From: Sipunculus nudus
Lineage: Eukaryota; Annelida; Sipuncula; Golfingiida; Sipunculidae
Length of the DNA: 64,000 bases
NCBI GenBank assembly: GCA_026874595.1
Contig: CM049319.1
Coordinates: 60,210,917-60,274,916, forward strand
Reading direction: 5' to 3'
A model generated the notes under the pieces. That model was not told the DNA's origin. It saw only the letters and a list, made by a program, of their open reading frames with translations, and searched no databases. Below are positions 48,661 through 59,090 of the stretch, piece by piece. The position numbers and the translations under genes are program-made. Positions within the stretch are counted from its first letter, which is position 1. Each line of letters starts with the position of its first letter.

Positions 48661-51600
48661 AAGGTCATATGGGTCGAGGGTATTTCATTTCAGTGTTTTC
48701 CTTGTTTGATGTAAAAGGCCACTTTTTTCCATTCAAGATGGCTATAATATCCAGTTAGGCCTATTTTGTTGATTGCATTTAAAAATTGAATATCGTTAGC
48801 TGATAAACTTACATTGAATAAAAAATGTAGATTATTTGTTACATAGGACTTTGATTTAACTGAATTTGTAACCTGGTGTCTGCACTGTACATGGTCTGAT
48901 AGTCCTGTCCCTGGGTTTATGTGTTAGTCTCTCAATCTTCTCTGAAATGTCTGAATGCACGGACTTCAGACTAGCTTGGTAATTTTTACGATGCACGGGC
49001 CATATTAGAACCCTATTGTTTTCTATACGACTGTGGCCATCAAGGAGCGCTGGTGACTATGACACGGCTACCTTTTGTTTTCCTTTAGATGTCAGTTTGT
49101 TCTCAGTGTTAACATGTATTGACAACTTGACTGCAGCTTCTTGAACAAAATAAGGTTGTTATACTCCTTCCATTGTAGTGATATCAGGTTATTTTCTTTC
49201 TTTCTTATTGCCATGAAGCAGATTAATTCTCAAATGGTCGATTCTGCATTTTTTTTATCATGTTTGATAGTGTATAATCATCCTTATACTGTTTTTAAAA
49301 AGCACTAGTATGTACATGCTGCTATGCCGACTGTAGTGTTTAGAATAAAAATATGATAAAATATTATGACATCATGTATGTCAATAAAAATACTTATTAT
49401 TGAATAAATATGACTGATTAATCGATTGCTTGCACGGTTCATTTCTTAATAACTTGAATGAAAGTTCCAGGTGTATGAAAACAGTCATATGAAAATATGA
49501 TGACAGTTATAATTACAAATAATGATACTTATTTGGTAATTTAACTTATATTGTCCTCAAAAGCTATAATTTTTATTATTTAGGTCAAATATATCACCCA
49601 GCAGGTTTCGTGATATACCATGCACCATTTTTGTACCTTGATTATTGGTCGACCTGAATGATGTTTATGCAAGATATTGTGTTTATTTGAGTTCAAAGAC
49701 CCTAATTTAATCTGTTATAATCTTAATATACAAACTTTGATGCTGTTTAGAGCTGTAATTAAATAACACCTTGTAAAAGTAACATCGATGTACAAGGTGC
49801 CTGCGTATGATATGCGTTGGTAAGGATACAAAAGTTGCATTAGGAAAATGGAGCTTTAATTAATAACCATCTTGTGAAAGAAACATCAAGGTGCCTGCTG
49901 ATGATATGCGTTGGTAAGCTGCATTACGAAAATGGAACTGTAATCAATTAACTCCTTTCGAAAGTACTATAGAATGATGTAGCATGTATAATATATATTA
50001 GAAATAAGTGAGGTACAAAATTAGTCAGCTAAACAGGTATACTGGAAGATATAGACATGGCGTTCTACATGGCGAGAGCTTGATATAGTGTGATGGAGCG
50101 TATATATATACTTATATATACAGGCTAGGATAAGTACTAAATTAAGAATCTGCCGTCTCAACTATAGTAGCCAAAAGAAGTTATATATAGTCATACAAGG
50201 TATACATATTAGCCTCCTACATTAAGTTTCAGTGTTTGGTATTTTTGCAACCAAAAGATGTAACTTTGATGTTCAGCTGGGATGTGAGACCTTTTGATCA
50301 TCAGTATATTGTTCAATAAATGCTATGTTACCATTCCCGTCCAAATTGATCCGTTTGACCTTAAAAATGACAGTAAGAAAATTTCTATATTAAATAAAGG
50401 GCACTCGTATACAGGAGATACCGGTGAAGGTTCAACAGTTACAAACACGAATGTCCTGGTCCAATAGATAAATTACTAATAACCCGAAGTACATTTGACT
50501 GTGTATATACATTGTACTTGCTTTGGAGCACATTTCCGCTGTATCTAAACTGAAATCATAATCAGAAGATACTCCAAGTAATTTTACAGATTTATCTTAA
50601 ATTATTTCTATGAGTTGGTTGTCGAACTGTATAATTACATAAAAACCATCCATTGCAAATGTTTTAAATTAATCTGGATTGGCTTGTTAATTTTACAATT
50701 ATAGCTCAAACTATTTCCAAGTAGTAAATGGTTCTGACAAAAAAAATCTCTTTTAACACTACGATTTCACCATTATATATACTTACAAAGCCCAAAACAC
50801 ATCAACACAAGTGTCGTGCATGAAGTGAAAATCTGGTGAAAGCCGCTTCTATTTATCTAATTATCTTGAGCCATCTGCAGGTCTGACAGGAACCTATATA
50901 CCAGGCCCCCCCCCCCCCAATTACATCAAGGTGCCTGCTGATGATATGCGTAGTTAATGATACAAAAGTTGCATTACAAAAATGGAGATGGTTCCCTCTA
51001 TCAAAAAAAAATTCTTTTAAAAGTGTTATAAGTAAATAAATGTATAATAATATTAGACAGAAAGGTAAGGGGTCCCCACACTAAATAGAACCACCCTTTA
51101 TCGTTCCTGAAGTGTCTTTAAATTTAACACTTTTTGATATTAAGAAAATAAAGAAAAGGTGTCAAAATAAACAGCTGTAGCTGTTTCTGTTACCCATGCA
51201 CAGATTATAGATCCTTTATACCTATAGTTATTTAAACACCTTCGTTCAGCGCCGAAAAAAAAAATAAGAAAATTAACAGTAGAACCTAAAAAGAGCATAT
51301 TTTAAAATCATGTTCATGTAACCATCAAAATATAATAAAAGAGCCTGCTTTACCACATAAAGTGGGTATATTGGTAACCATCTCGGGATTAACAAGGCAA
51401 ACATTAGTTTTCAAATTATTATGGCGTCCAAACTTTATTAAATGACAACTTATAGGGAACCCTGCAAAGTTGGTTCCGTCAAATTCCAGATACTGGCATA
51501 TATTGTATCTCCGTCTTATCGACAAATTCTCTTAAGTAAAGCACTAACTGATCCATAGATCATATTTATTTTGGTGCCTGAACATCTCATGTCGAGCGTT
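48661..51600. other. Intergenic, no gene seen
   Basis: The DNA is AT-rich with a locally repeated ~90-bp unit (49751-49940, third copy at 50925-50990) and a 13-base C run (50906-50918). Confidence 0.55.
49751..49940 (+). repeat. ~90-100-bp tandem unit, two copies (third at 50925-50990)
   Basis: Each unit runs 'agct.taatta....cttgt.aaag.aacatc', then 'aaggtgcctgc.gatgatatgcg', then 'gcatta.gaaaatgga'. Unit starts are near 49751 and 49850. The second half of the unit reappears at 50925-50990 after a poly-C run. Confidence 0.65.
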
Positions 51601-51650
51601 GTGGCGTAAGGGTTAGGGCGTTGGGACTCTGGACTAGAGTCTATAGCCCC
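51590..51650 (+). repeat. tRNA-derived SINE-like head (weak)
   Basis: TGGCGTAAGGG at 51602-51612 fits a pol III A box. It is followed by a 5-bp anticodon-like hairpin GACTC / GAGTC. No B box follows, so this would be a truncated head. Confidence 0.25.
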
Positions 51651-52900
51651 ATTGACACACCTTTTTCTGGAGCGCTCTACGTCGTTTAGCGCGCCAAATC
51701 ACCAAACGCGCAAGATTTCGAGGATTTTCTGTCTGAAGCACATTTTGACAACCGGTTTGAGGCGGTTCCACATTCCAGCGCCCGCCAGGCAGCGTCTGGC
51801 GCGGCCTACATTTGTGCTTCGAACGTGTGTAAACAGAAGTGGAGCGCGCTATCGAAATAGCGATAAAAAATAGAGAGAAATGACTTCTGTTTACCCGAAT
51901 CTTCTCCTCGGCCTTCATCGAAAGTCAGATAAAAAAGAACATATAACATATAAGTATTCCATCTTACGACATTTAACAAAACAGGCATGTTACAAATCAC
52001 AGAGGTGTGTGACCGAGTCGAGCCCGGAGGTCCAAAATCCCGCAAGGCCATCAAGGGACCCCGTAAAAAACACACTCCTAAATAAAAGCGGTTGAACAGA
52101 GAGTACACATATTAAAGTATATAAACCCTCGAATATTTAAAAACTAAATAAGCAAACGAAAGACCGACACGCTTGATATTTGTTGTTACTCAGATTATTA
52201 TTTGTATAAGATCTCAAGATCAAAATAGTTTATAATATTAATAAGTTTATTTAGAATGTGTGATATAACACGTCTGTGATCCCATCCATTATGTATATAT
52301 CGACGATTTAAGTTTAGATTAACTTCGCCCTCTGGTCGACTCACCTTAAATATACATACCAGAATAAAAAAAAAAAACAAAAAAAAAAAAAAAAAAAACG
52401 GTAAAACAAGTCGAACACAATTCAACATAGAAATGTTTCTTCATCAACCAGACAATCTTTTCCATAAAAATTTTAATCTTAATAAAAAACATTATATAAA
52501 TAGGCCTATTTTAACATAATATTTGAACATTACATTTTTCTAGTAGAAAATAGCAAAAAAAAAAAACCCAAACTTTTATATTAGTCTTCATTTACTCTTT
52601 TTTTTTCCTCCAGCAGATATATCAGTCACCTCATGGCACATGCATATTTTAATATTTAATGTGTGAAAAAATTGTGTTCTTTTTACATGTTGTTTTAACC
52701 GTACGCGTGTATTTGCCACAATGGTTGCAATTTTTCTTTTAAAATGCACTTTAAGACCTCAGAAACTGGTATGCTTAAGTACCTGGTGAATTCAAGTAAG
52801 TCAGTTTGACAGGTTCATAAATTTCATTTCTGGAGTCTCAGGTGTCAGTGCCGTTATTTAACTTTTCACCCGTTCCCTTGAGATGCGACTTTGATAGGAG
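51651..52900. other. Intergenic; CpG-rich patch then AT-rich DNA
   Basis: Positions 51651-51870 are CpG-rich with overlapping frames on both strands and no recognised product. Beyond that the DNA is AT-rich with an interrupted A run around 52367-52398. No gene is seen before the ferritin promoter. Confidence 0.5.
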
Positions 52901-52925
52901 CGATCGAGTGTAGTCAGGGGAAGTG

Positions 52926-52972
52926 GTTTAATTAATAGAACGGCCGACACGTGAAGTGACACCGTGCACGTG
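52926..52972 (+). promoter_or_regulatory. Candidate ferritin promoter with two CACGTG boxes
   Basis: An AT-rich TTTAATTAAT-like box (about 52927-52937) is followed by CACGTG at 52948-52953 and 52967-52972. CACGTG binds bHLH factors (TFE/MITF, USF, Myc) and includes the hypoxia-factor core ACGTG. If the AT-rich box positions transcription, the start would fall near 52960-52975, which would put the IRE-like hairpin about 40 nt from the cap, as expected for ferritin mRNAs. Confidence 0.35.
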
Positions 52973-53003
52973 ACGAATAGACACAGCGTGGGGTTTCGAT
53001 AGT

Positions 53004-53047
53004 GCATTGCCACGGGACGTCAGTGAACGTACGGGCAGGACTCTGCA
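53004..53047 (+). promoter_or_regulatory. Iron-responsive-element-like hairpin in ferritin 5' UTR
   Basis: The apical loop CAGTGA (53021-53026) is closed by ACGT / ACGT (53017-53020 with 53027-53030). A lower stem TGCC / GGCA pairs 53008-53011 with 53034-53037, and GCA / TGC may extend it outward. CAGUGN loops in ferritin leaders bind iron regulatory proteins, which block translation when iron is low. Departures from the canonical element are that the fifth upper-stem pair would be G-A and that the usual unpaired C five pairs below the loop is not in place. It lies 66 nt upstream of the ferritin ATG. Confidence 0.6.
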
Positions 53048-53091
53048 ACTCTTGGGAAAGTATCCTAAGCAAATACCTGAGCAGTTCCAAA

Positions 53092-53193
53092 ATGGCCACA
53101 AGACCACGCCAAAATTACCATGAGGAGAGCGAAGCTGGTGTGAACAAACAGATAAATCTGCATTTGTATTCCAGTTACACGTACCATTCAATG
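53092..53193 (+). CDS. FTH1: Ferritin heavy-chain-like, coding exon 1 (codons 1-34)
   Basis: This exon encodes the N terminus and helix A of a soma-type ferritin, the cytosolic 24-subunit iron-storage cage that oxidises Fe(II) at a ferroxidase centre. The ATG at 53092 gives the usual short N terminus before RQNYH, followed by INLHLYSSYTYHSM. The frame is open upstream, but the leader carries the IRE-like hairpin, so this ATG is the natural start. The exon ends in phase 0 at ATG|gtcagt, and the next exon continues correctly. In human H-chain numbering the ferroxidase ligand E27 is His here (INLELY reads INLHLY), Y34 is kept and L35 is His. This could be a divergent paralogue, a modified ferroxidase centre or a sequencing problem. 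Confidence 0.88.
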
Positions 53194-53689
53194 GTCAGTG
53201 TATCACTCACATATTGTAAACCATTTTGCCTCTGGTGAACTGAAGACTTTATGACTTTTATGTAGCCACTGTTGACCAGGTACTTTTTGTTTAAAATTAA
53301 CTCGTGGCATGAACATACAGTAGGCGGTCAGTTTAGTACTTAAAAGTTTTGGTGCTTGGCTTAAAAGTTCTCCTAAAGTTCAAGGTTAGAGTTCATACAC
53401 AACAGAAACTGGGTCACCACTAGCCAGTCTAGGCTACAGTGATCATCCATTGTCAACTGTCTTGAATGTCCAGCTAGCCTACATTATCATCTCTTGAGAC
53501 AAAATTTACTATTACCAAACCATGGACATAGAAGGGGGGGGGAGGGGTCAGGGGACAAGCTCCTAATGGAGCACCAATTTTAAATTAGGTCACAGTGACC
53601 TGTATTCTGTAAAGCTAGATATTTTGCAAAAATATTGAGCTCCTAGTATTTTTTTTTCATTTATTGCCAAAGATTGCTAAACAAATATT

Positions 53690-54315
53690 TATAGTCCGTT
53701 CCTGTACCCCTGTCCACCTGATTTTTCGCGATTGTCTCTACATAAGACAAATTTGGCAAACAAAATTTGCACCATTGGCATAAAGAGGCAAAAGCGTAAT
53801 TTTTGGTACCTTACCTACTTAAGATATAAATATTATTTACTTTACGGCCTGGTGGACATGTCTCATATATATCCGTGGTTCATGGCGTCCCTAATATGCG
53901 GCCATTGTTTATCCTCCTTGGATTTGGATATAAAGTAATGTGACGTAACAGTGAAGCGCGTGCACGCGAAGAATACAATTCTCGCTGTAAACAGAGGTCG
54001 GAATCTCTTGATTATTGGTACCGTGAATGTTGGTGCCTCTTTAGTACGTCACGTCTATTATGACGTCATCAGTATCCCCTGATATGCCCATTTAACAGAT
54101 TAGTGGCAAGATGTCGCTAAAGAATAGACTAGTTACTCATAAAATGGTTTTAAATTGTTTACAGGAAAATTACATAAGGTAGGCTATTATTTCCATAATA
54201 GTTAATTACGCTTTTTCCTCTTTCTTCCCCAAGGTCAAACAGTTTTGGCGTTCTTTGGTTCACAAATAAATAATCGCGAAAAATCAGGTGGACAGGGGTA
54301 CTGGAACGGACTATA
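53690..54315. mobile_element. TIR transposon in ferritin intron 1
   Basis: This 626-bp element has ~40-bp inverted termini starting TATAGTCCGTTCC, with one mismatch in about 40. The TATA at each end leaves a TA target duplication likely, which would suggest Tc1/mariner-type ends. No transposase is encoded. Its interior has TGACGTCA at 54061-54068 and other CpG-containing motifs. Confidence 0.75.
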
Positions 54316-54948
54316 GTGTTGTTTTGAAAAATAAAATATTTATATGTCTTGTTTGCAGGAATTTAAACCTTTATTAAATCTTTAATATGAGCATCAAAAC
54401 ATGCACTGTCTGAACAGGATCAGACCTGAATTAACCAATACCTATATTGTACCTATCAACAGGAGTGTTCAAGGTCACTTTGTTAGGATTTTTTTTTTCC
54501 AGTGAAGGGTTTATTTGGGCTGTATACTAATTATTTAATTATAAGGATAAAAAATCAAGGGCCTCAAAAATGTAAGTGAAAGTTCACATCTAAAGTTTAG
54601 GAAAACCTATTTTCGAGTGCTAACTGAACCCCCCCCCCCCCCCCCCCCCACTTGATTGTGCCATCTAGGTCAGATTTCCTAGATACAATCATACAAATAA
54701 CACATACAGCAAGCAGTTTACAACAGGTGTTCGTTGCCTATTCATCGGTCTTATATTTTATTGATGTTAAATTTTACCAGTGTGCCACATTCATTCTATA
54801 GAATTGAACAGTGGTGGTGTTATATCACATTTGGGTTTCTTAAGTTTGACTTGCCCTGGACACTACTTGCTTTGAATCTTCCACTGTTTGATTTTGGTAG
54901 AACTGAGATTATTTGGCTCATTAATTCATATATTAGCCTAGCCGCCAA

Positions 54949-54987
54949 CGGCGACGCAACAGGTTTCAGGTTTTTGTTGCGTCGCCG
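54949..54987. other. GC-rich 12-bp hairpin
   Basis: The arms CGGCGACGCAAC (54949-54960) and GTTGCGTCGCCG (54976-54987) are perfectly complementary around a 15-nt loop, in otherwise AT-rich intron DNA. It could be a transposon remnant, a structured RNA element or a processing signal. Confidence 0.6.
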
Positions 54988-55879
54988 GCCCACCAAAGAG
55001 CTAACTGGAGTTATAGCCAGTACGATCTGTTACTCTTAGAAAGGAAATTGAATAAAAATATTTCCTATGGTTTTAACAAACCAATGTTCACATAATGTTG
55101 TATGTCGAAAAGCCTGTAATAAAAAAAAAACATTCTGGAAAGCATGAAGTACCTGTAACATCAACAACTAATATTATTTGTCAATTGAGAATTGAAGCAT
55201 TAACAGCCCCGGTAGACATCTTGCATTTGGTGGCAGGCCTGTATAAGGCTTTAGGCCTGTGTCCTATTATGTTCATAGTTTAACTTCCTTGGTACAAATA
55301 GGGCTGAGAACAGAACAGTAATGTTCTCTAGTGATCAAATATACAATACAGTTGAAAACACATAGATGTACGGAACATTAATCAATGGATATGTGTTAAA
55401 TCTCACTGTTGTGTATGAAGTGTTATAATCAAAGTTAACTGTAGGTGCAATCTATGGACTCCACATTGCATCAGTCACTGTAAAAAGCAATTGAGGAGTT
55501 CATTCTTAAGGGGTAATATTAGCCCAACTAATTACTCAAAAATATCACTAACAGTTTTGAAATTTCACTCTAAATAGCCCTTTTGGGTTTTAACTCCTAT
55601 GAAAGATCTGTTTTCTCGGTGGATGCTTGGATTGCCCTGCAATTAATTATGCATTTTGCTTTGATAGACACTTTAATTCTTTGTCACCACCTGTAGTTCT
55701 TTTTTTGTTGATGCAAATTCTTTGTTTTGAGCATGAAGGCAAGTAGCAGTCATATCTTAATTTAAGTCCATCATCTCATTCTGACATTTGGCAACCCAGT
55801 GGTCTGTGGATATAATGTGAAATGATTTTCTTCACTTTATTTAGTTTTCTGTCATAAAATATCTTTCTTTGTTGTTTAG

Positions 55880-56152
55880 GCCATGTATTTTGACCGTGAT
55901 GATGTGGCACTGCCTGGATTCCACAAGTTCTTCAAGAAAGCCAGTGACGAAGAGCGTGAGCACGCCGAGACATTATTGAAGTTCCAGAACCAGCGTGGAG
56001 GTCGCATCAAGCTAACGGACATCAGAGCTCCTGACCAAGAGAACTGGGGGAAGGGCTTGGACGCCATGCAAGCTGCACTGGAACTGGAGAAGAATGTCAA
56101 CCAGTCGTTGCTTGCACTTCATAAGACAGCAGAAAAGCATGATGATACTCAG
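55880..56152 (+). CDS. FTH1: Ferritin heavy-chain-like, coding exon 2 (codons 35-125)
   Basis: This 273-bp exon has a clear acceptor (ttgttgtttag) and a strong donor (cag|gtgagt). It is in phase 0 at both ends, so exons 1 and 2 join to 125 codons. It encodes the end of helix A, helix B, the long BC loop and helix C. Diagnostic blocks are [32 protein letters not shown] and [12 protein letters not shown]. The helix B ferroxidase ligands (E62, H65 within EEREHAE) and E107 within LELEKNVN are present, so apart from residue 27 the active centre reads as H-type. Family length is ~170-175 residues, so about 46-50 residues (helices D and E) are missing. I found no matching exon up to 64000, so the gene probably continues past the window. 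Confidence 0.95.
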
Positions 56153-57230
56153 GTGAGTATGCACTTTTGCAACTTTTACCACCAGTGTACGACTTGTTCT
56201 TATGTTGTAACAGATCTGTCTTGGTGTACAATTGTGGGCTTCACTGGTATCACAGACAGGATTTCTGATAGATGGCATTGCTGTAGACCTTCCATGAAAT
56301 GTCACATTCTCCCCCCTTAGGACACACTTGGCATTATTTCTGACCCTTGAGACTAATAATGAGCATATCCAAGGTATTTCTTTCCACAGAGGAGTTCCAT
56401 GACAACATTGCAGTGATACCTGTGTATATACATGTACAGGTCATGGCGCTTTTATACACATTACATCAATACTCTTACATATATATATATAGGTAAAGGT
56501 GGGGGTTTATAGGTCAAGCAAATATATTTTAAATTTCATTATATTATCATATAAGAAACTTGCCTATGAAAAAAATATTAATATATATTTTACATAAAGT
56601 TAATCCAATTCTGGGGAAAAAAAATTTTTTTCCATGTATTTTTCCACAAAAAAACATGGTTGTATGATCTGTTTTAAAACTACTGGCACATATATGGGCA
56701 CTGTCAACTCAGCAGTGACAACATTGATAGGGAAATCTTATGTGACTAAAAATTCTAGATCTGGATTATCAGAAGCTAAGCATTTCTGTATTCACTGTCA
56801 GGCTAAAATTATCAGGGAAGAATAAAAACAACATGTATTGCTAGATTTCAGCCAATTCTAAATTAGGTCTGTGATGTCACACTTTGCACCCGCCACAAAC
56901 ATCAGGACTCAGTCTCTGCTCTGGATGCAATGCTCCATACACATAACACCACCACGTGATATAAGAATAAGGTTTACCTTACCTATAGTCTAATGATGTT
57001 AATCTCATCCGAGTTCACGCCTTGTCTTCCTCATCTTTGGGCCTGTTCATTCTTGAAGCGTTTTCAGCTTCCTTTGGACCATACAACCTAAGCAGCCAAA
57101 AGAGGCACTAGAAGGTTATTTGTTCTACATTTGCTTGCCATCCATGACCAGTTGACTTTCAGGTGAAGAGAACATACCTGTGTGGTAAAGACTTTGGCCA
57201 GATGTCTTAGCACAGCAAGTGGTCAGAACA

Positions 57231-57293
57231 GAATGCAAACCCCACAGCCTTCCAGTCACATGTGTAGCAATCTAACCATTATGACGCCAAACT
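57231..57293 (-). repeat. tRNA-derived SINE-like head, minus strand
   Basis: Read on the minus strand, TGGCGTCATAATGG (57289-57276) fits a pol III A box and GGTTTGCATTC (57241-57231) resembles a B box. Their spacing of about 35 nt is as in a tRNA. It is degenerate. A related A-box phrase is at 51602. It could be a very decayed tRNA pseudogene instead. Confidence 0.4.
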
Positions 57294-57360
57294 TAAAAAA
57301 GAAGAGGGCTTTCAGTAGGCAAAACTTGTGTACAGTCTGTTAGTCTTGGGGCCCAAAAGT

Positions 57361-57480
57361 TTTTAGCTCAGCTGACTATAAGTCATCTGAGCTATAGTCG
57401 TGGTCCTTTGTCCGTCGTCCGTCTGGCCGTCCGGCCGTCCGTCCGTTAACAGGGCACGTTTTAAAACCGTTGGACCTACA
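57361..57480 (-). repeat. End of the GGACGG / CAGCTGAGCTAAA dispersed family
   Basis: On the minus strand this reads as the same terminal module as 19060-19165 and 45105-45205: 'gttaacggacgg', CGGACGG repeats, then 'cagctgagctaaa'. It probably marks the end of a mobile repeat whose body continues rightward. Confidence 0.5.
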
Positions 57481-58928
57481 AATCCAAAATTCTGCATACC
57501 AATAGATGTCCCCAAAATCTCCTACCCTACCAAAAATTGGGTCATTAGGACTTCGTTCCTTCGAGATATTAAGGAAAAACCTCCGTCTTCCATAAAAAAG
57601 CCATTGTTACACTTCAAAGCTGCCTAATATCAAAACCACTGATCTGTTTTTAATCATATTTAGTATTCATATTTTTCCATACATTTTCTGTGCACATACC
57701 AAAAATTAGGTTAGTATTGGGTATTATTTTGAAGTTATGGGCCCAAATATAATGCAGTTTCTTAAAAATCAGGAAATATGTTTGCTCACTTAACATGAGA
57801 ATTGCTGAGGCTGGAGACTTTTTTTCATGAATATAACTTTATTTAATCAAGATTCAAATGTTTACCCAAAATTAGATCTGAATTTTGCAAATTTTTCAAG
57901 TTATTAGCATAAATAAAAAATCAGTAATTTAAATTTTGTCCAACTTTGGCAATGGCACGTTTTTTTCCCTGTAAGCACTGTTGATTTAATTTTCACAGCA
58001 TATATACATAAGGATTTAATCTTTTGAAATCTGAAATTTCAAAGGAATTGTTTGAAAAGAGTAGCTTTTATTCAAGTTTTCATACACCATGTCAAGTGTT
58101 GTTTACATCTGGCCCACCTAGTAATACAGTCTTCACTTGCATTATGTAACCCACCCCAGGCAGCTTGCCTTGGCTTAGCTTGGCCACTACTAGCAGGCTT
58201 CCCCTCTGCCCTGCACTCCCCCCCCCCCCCCCCCCCAGCTGGTGCATAAACTAGATGAATGTTATAATTTTCTGTATTTAATTTATTTTTGGCTATGCTA
58301 CATTTTAGATTTTGTATTGTACCACCAGGGTTACAATGATTAAAGTGCACATTTAATTGTGTCCACAAAGTGATGTATTGCTATGAAAGTGTGGATGTTA
58401 GTCAGAGTGCTCATTTAAGATTTTTATTTGTTTGACTTATAACTCATGGTTGTATCAGTTGTAACATGATACTGGCTAAATAATCAAAATTTATATTGCT
58501 GATCCTTTATTTCAGTTCATAAAATTAAACATTCCCAACTCCAGTTTGCTCCTGGTATAATATATTGGGTGTTTTGATCCTTGGATTAATTTTAACACAT
58601 GTATTAGTTTCATAGTTGAGAATACTTTTCTTTTTTCCTGATACCATTTAAATAAATAAAAATATTTAAATTTTTCCTGTTAGTGCTGTGGATTTAATTT
58701 TCACAGCATGTGCACATTAGCATTTTATCTGTTAAAATATGAAATTTGAAACTAATTGATCAAAAACTGTAGATTTTATTCAAGTTTCCAGGTACCAAGT
58801 CTTCATTGTTTACATCAGGTCAGTATAAATGCAGTGTACTGGGCAGTTACATAACACCTTCAGGTCTGACCTACTGCCACTGTGAGTGTCTGGGTCAGGC
58901 TGGGTCAGGCAGTAATTACCAGAGAGCC

Positions 58929-58986
58929 TCTCTTTCTCTCTCTCTTTCTTTGGCAGTCCAGCTCTCTCTTTCTCTCTCTCTCTCTT

Positions 58987-59026
<40 letters not shown>

Positions 59027-59045
59027 CTCTGCTTTTTCTCTTGCT

Positions 59046-59079
<34 letters not shown>

Positions 59080-59090
59080 TACCCTTATTG
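58929..59090. repeat. (CT)n polypyrimidine microsatellite
   Basis: CT repeats with interruptions run for about 160 bp. The long Ser/Leu and Arg/Glu open frames on the two strands here are artefacts of this repeat. Confidence 0.95.

Larger units (their letters stand above)
53194..55879 (+). other. Ferritin intron 1
   Basis: The intron runs from gtcagt to tttgttgtttag (2686 bp, phase 0). The donor has C at +3, which is uncommon but tolerated. It carries a 626-bp TIR transposon (53690-54315), a 21-base C run (54629-54649) and a GC-rich 12-bp hairpin (54949-54987). A 101-codon open frame at 54734-55039 spans the hairpin and has no domain I recognise. Confidence 0.8.

Noticed and set aside
54734-55039. 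101-codon frame in ferritin intron 1 as an alternative exon
   Set aside because: It covers an intronic hairpin, shows no ferritin similarity and would disrupt the phase-0 join between the two real exons.
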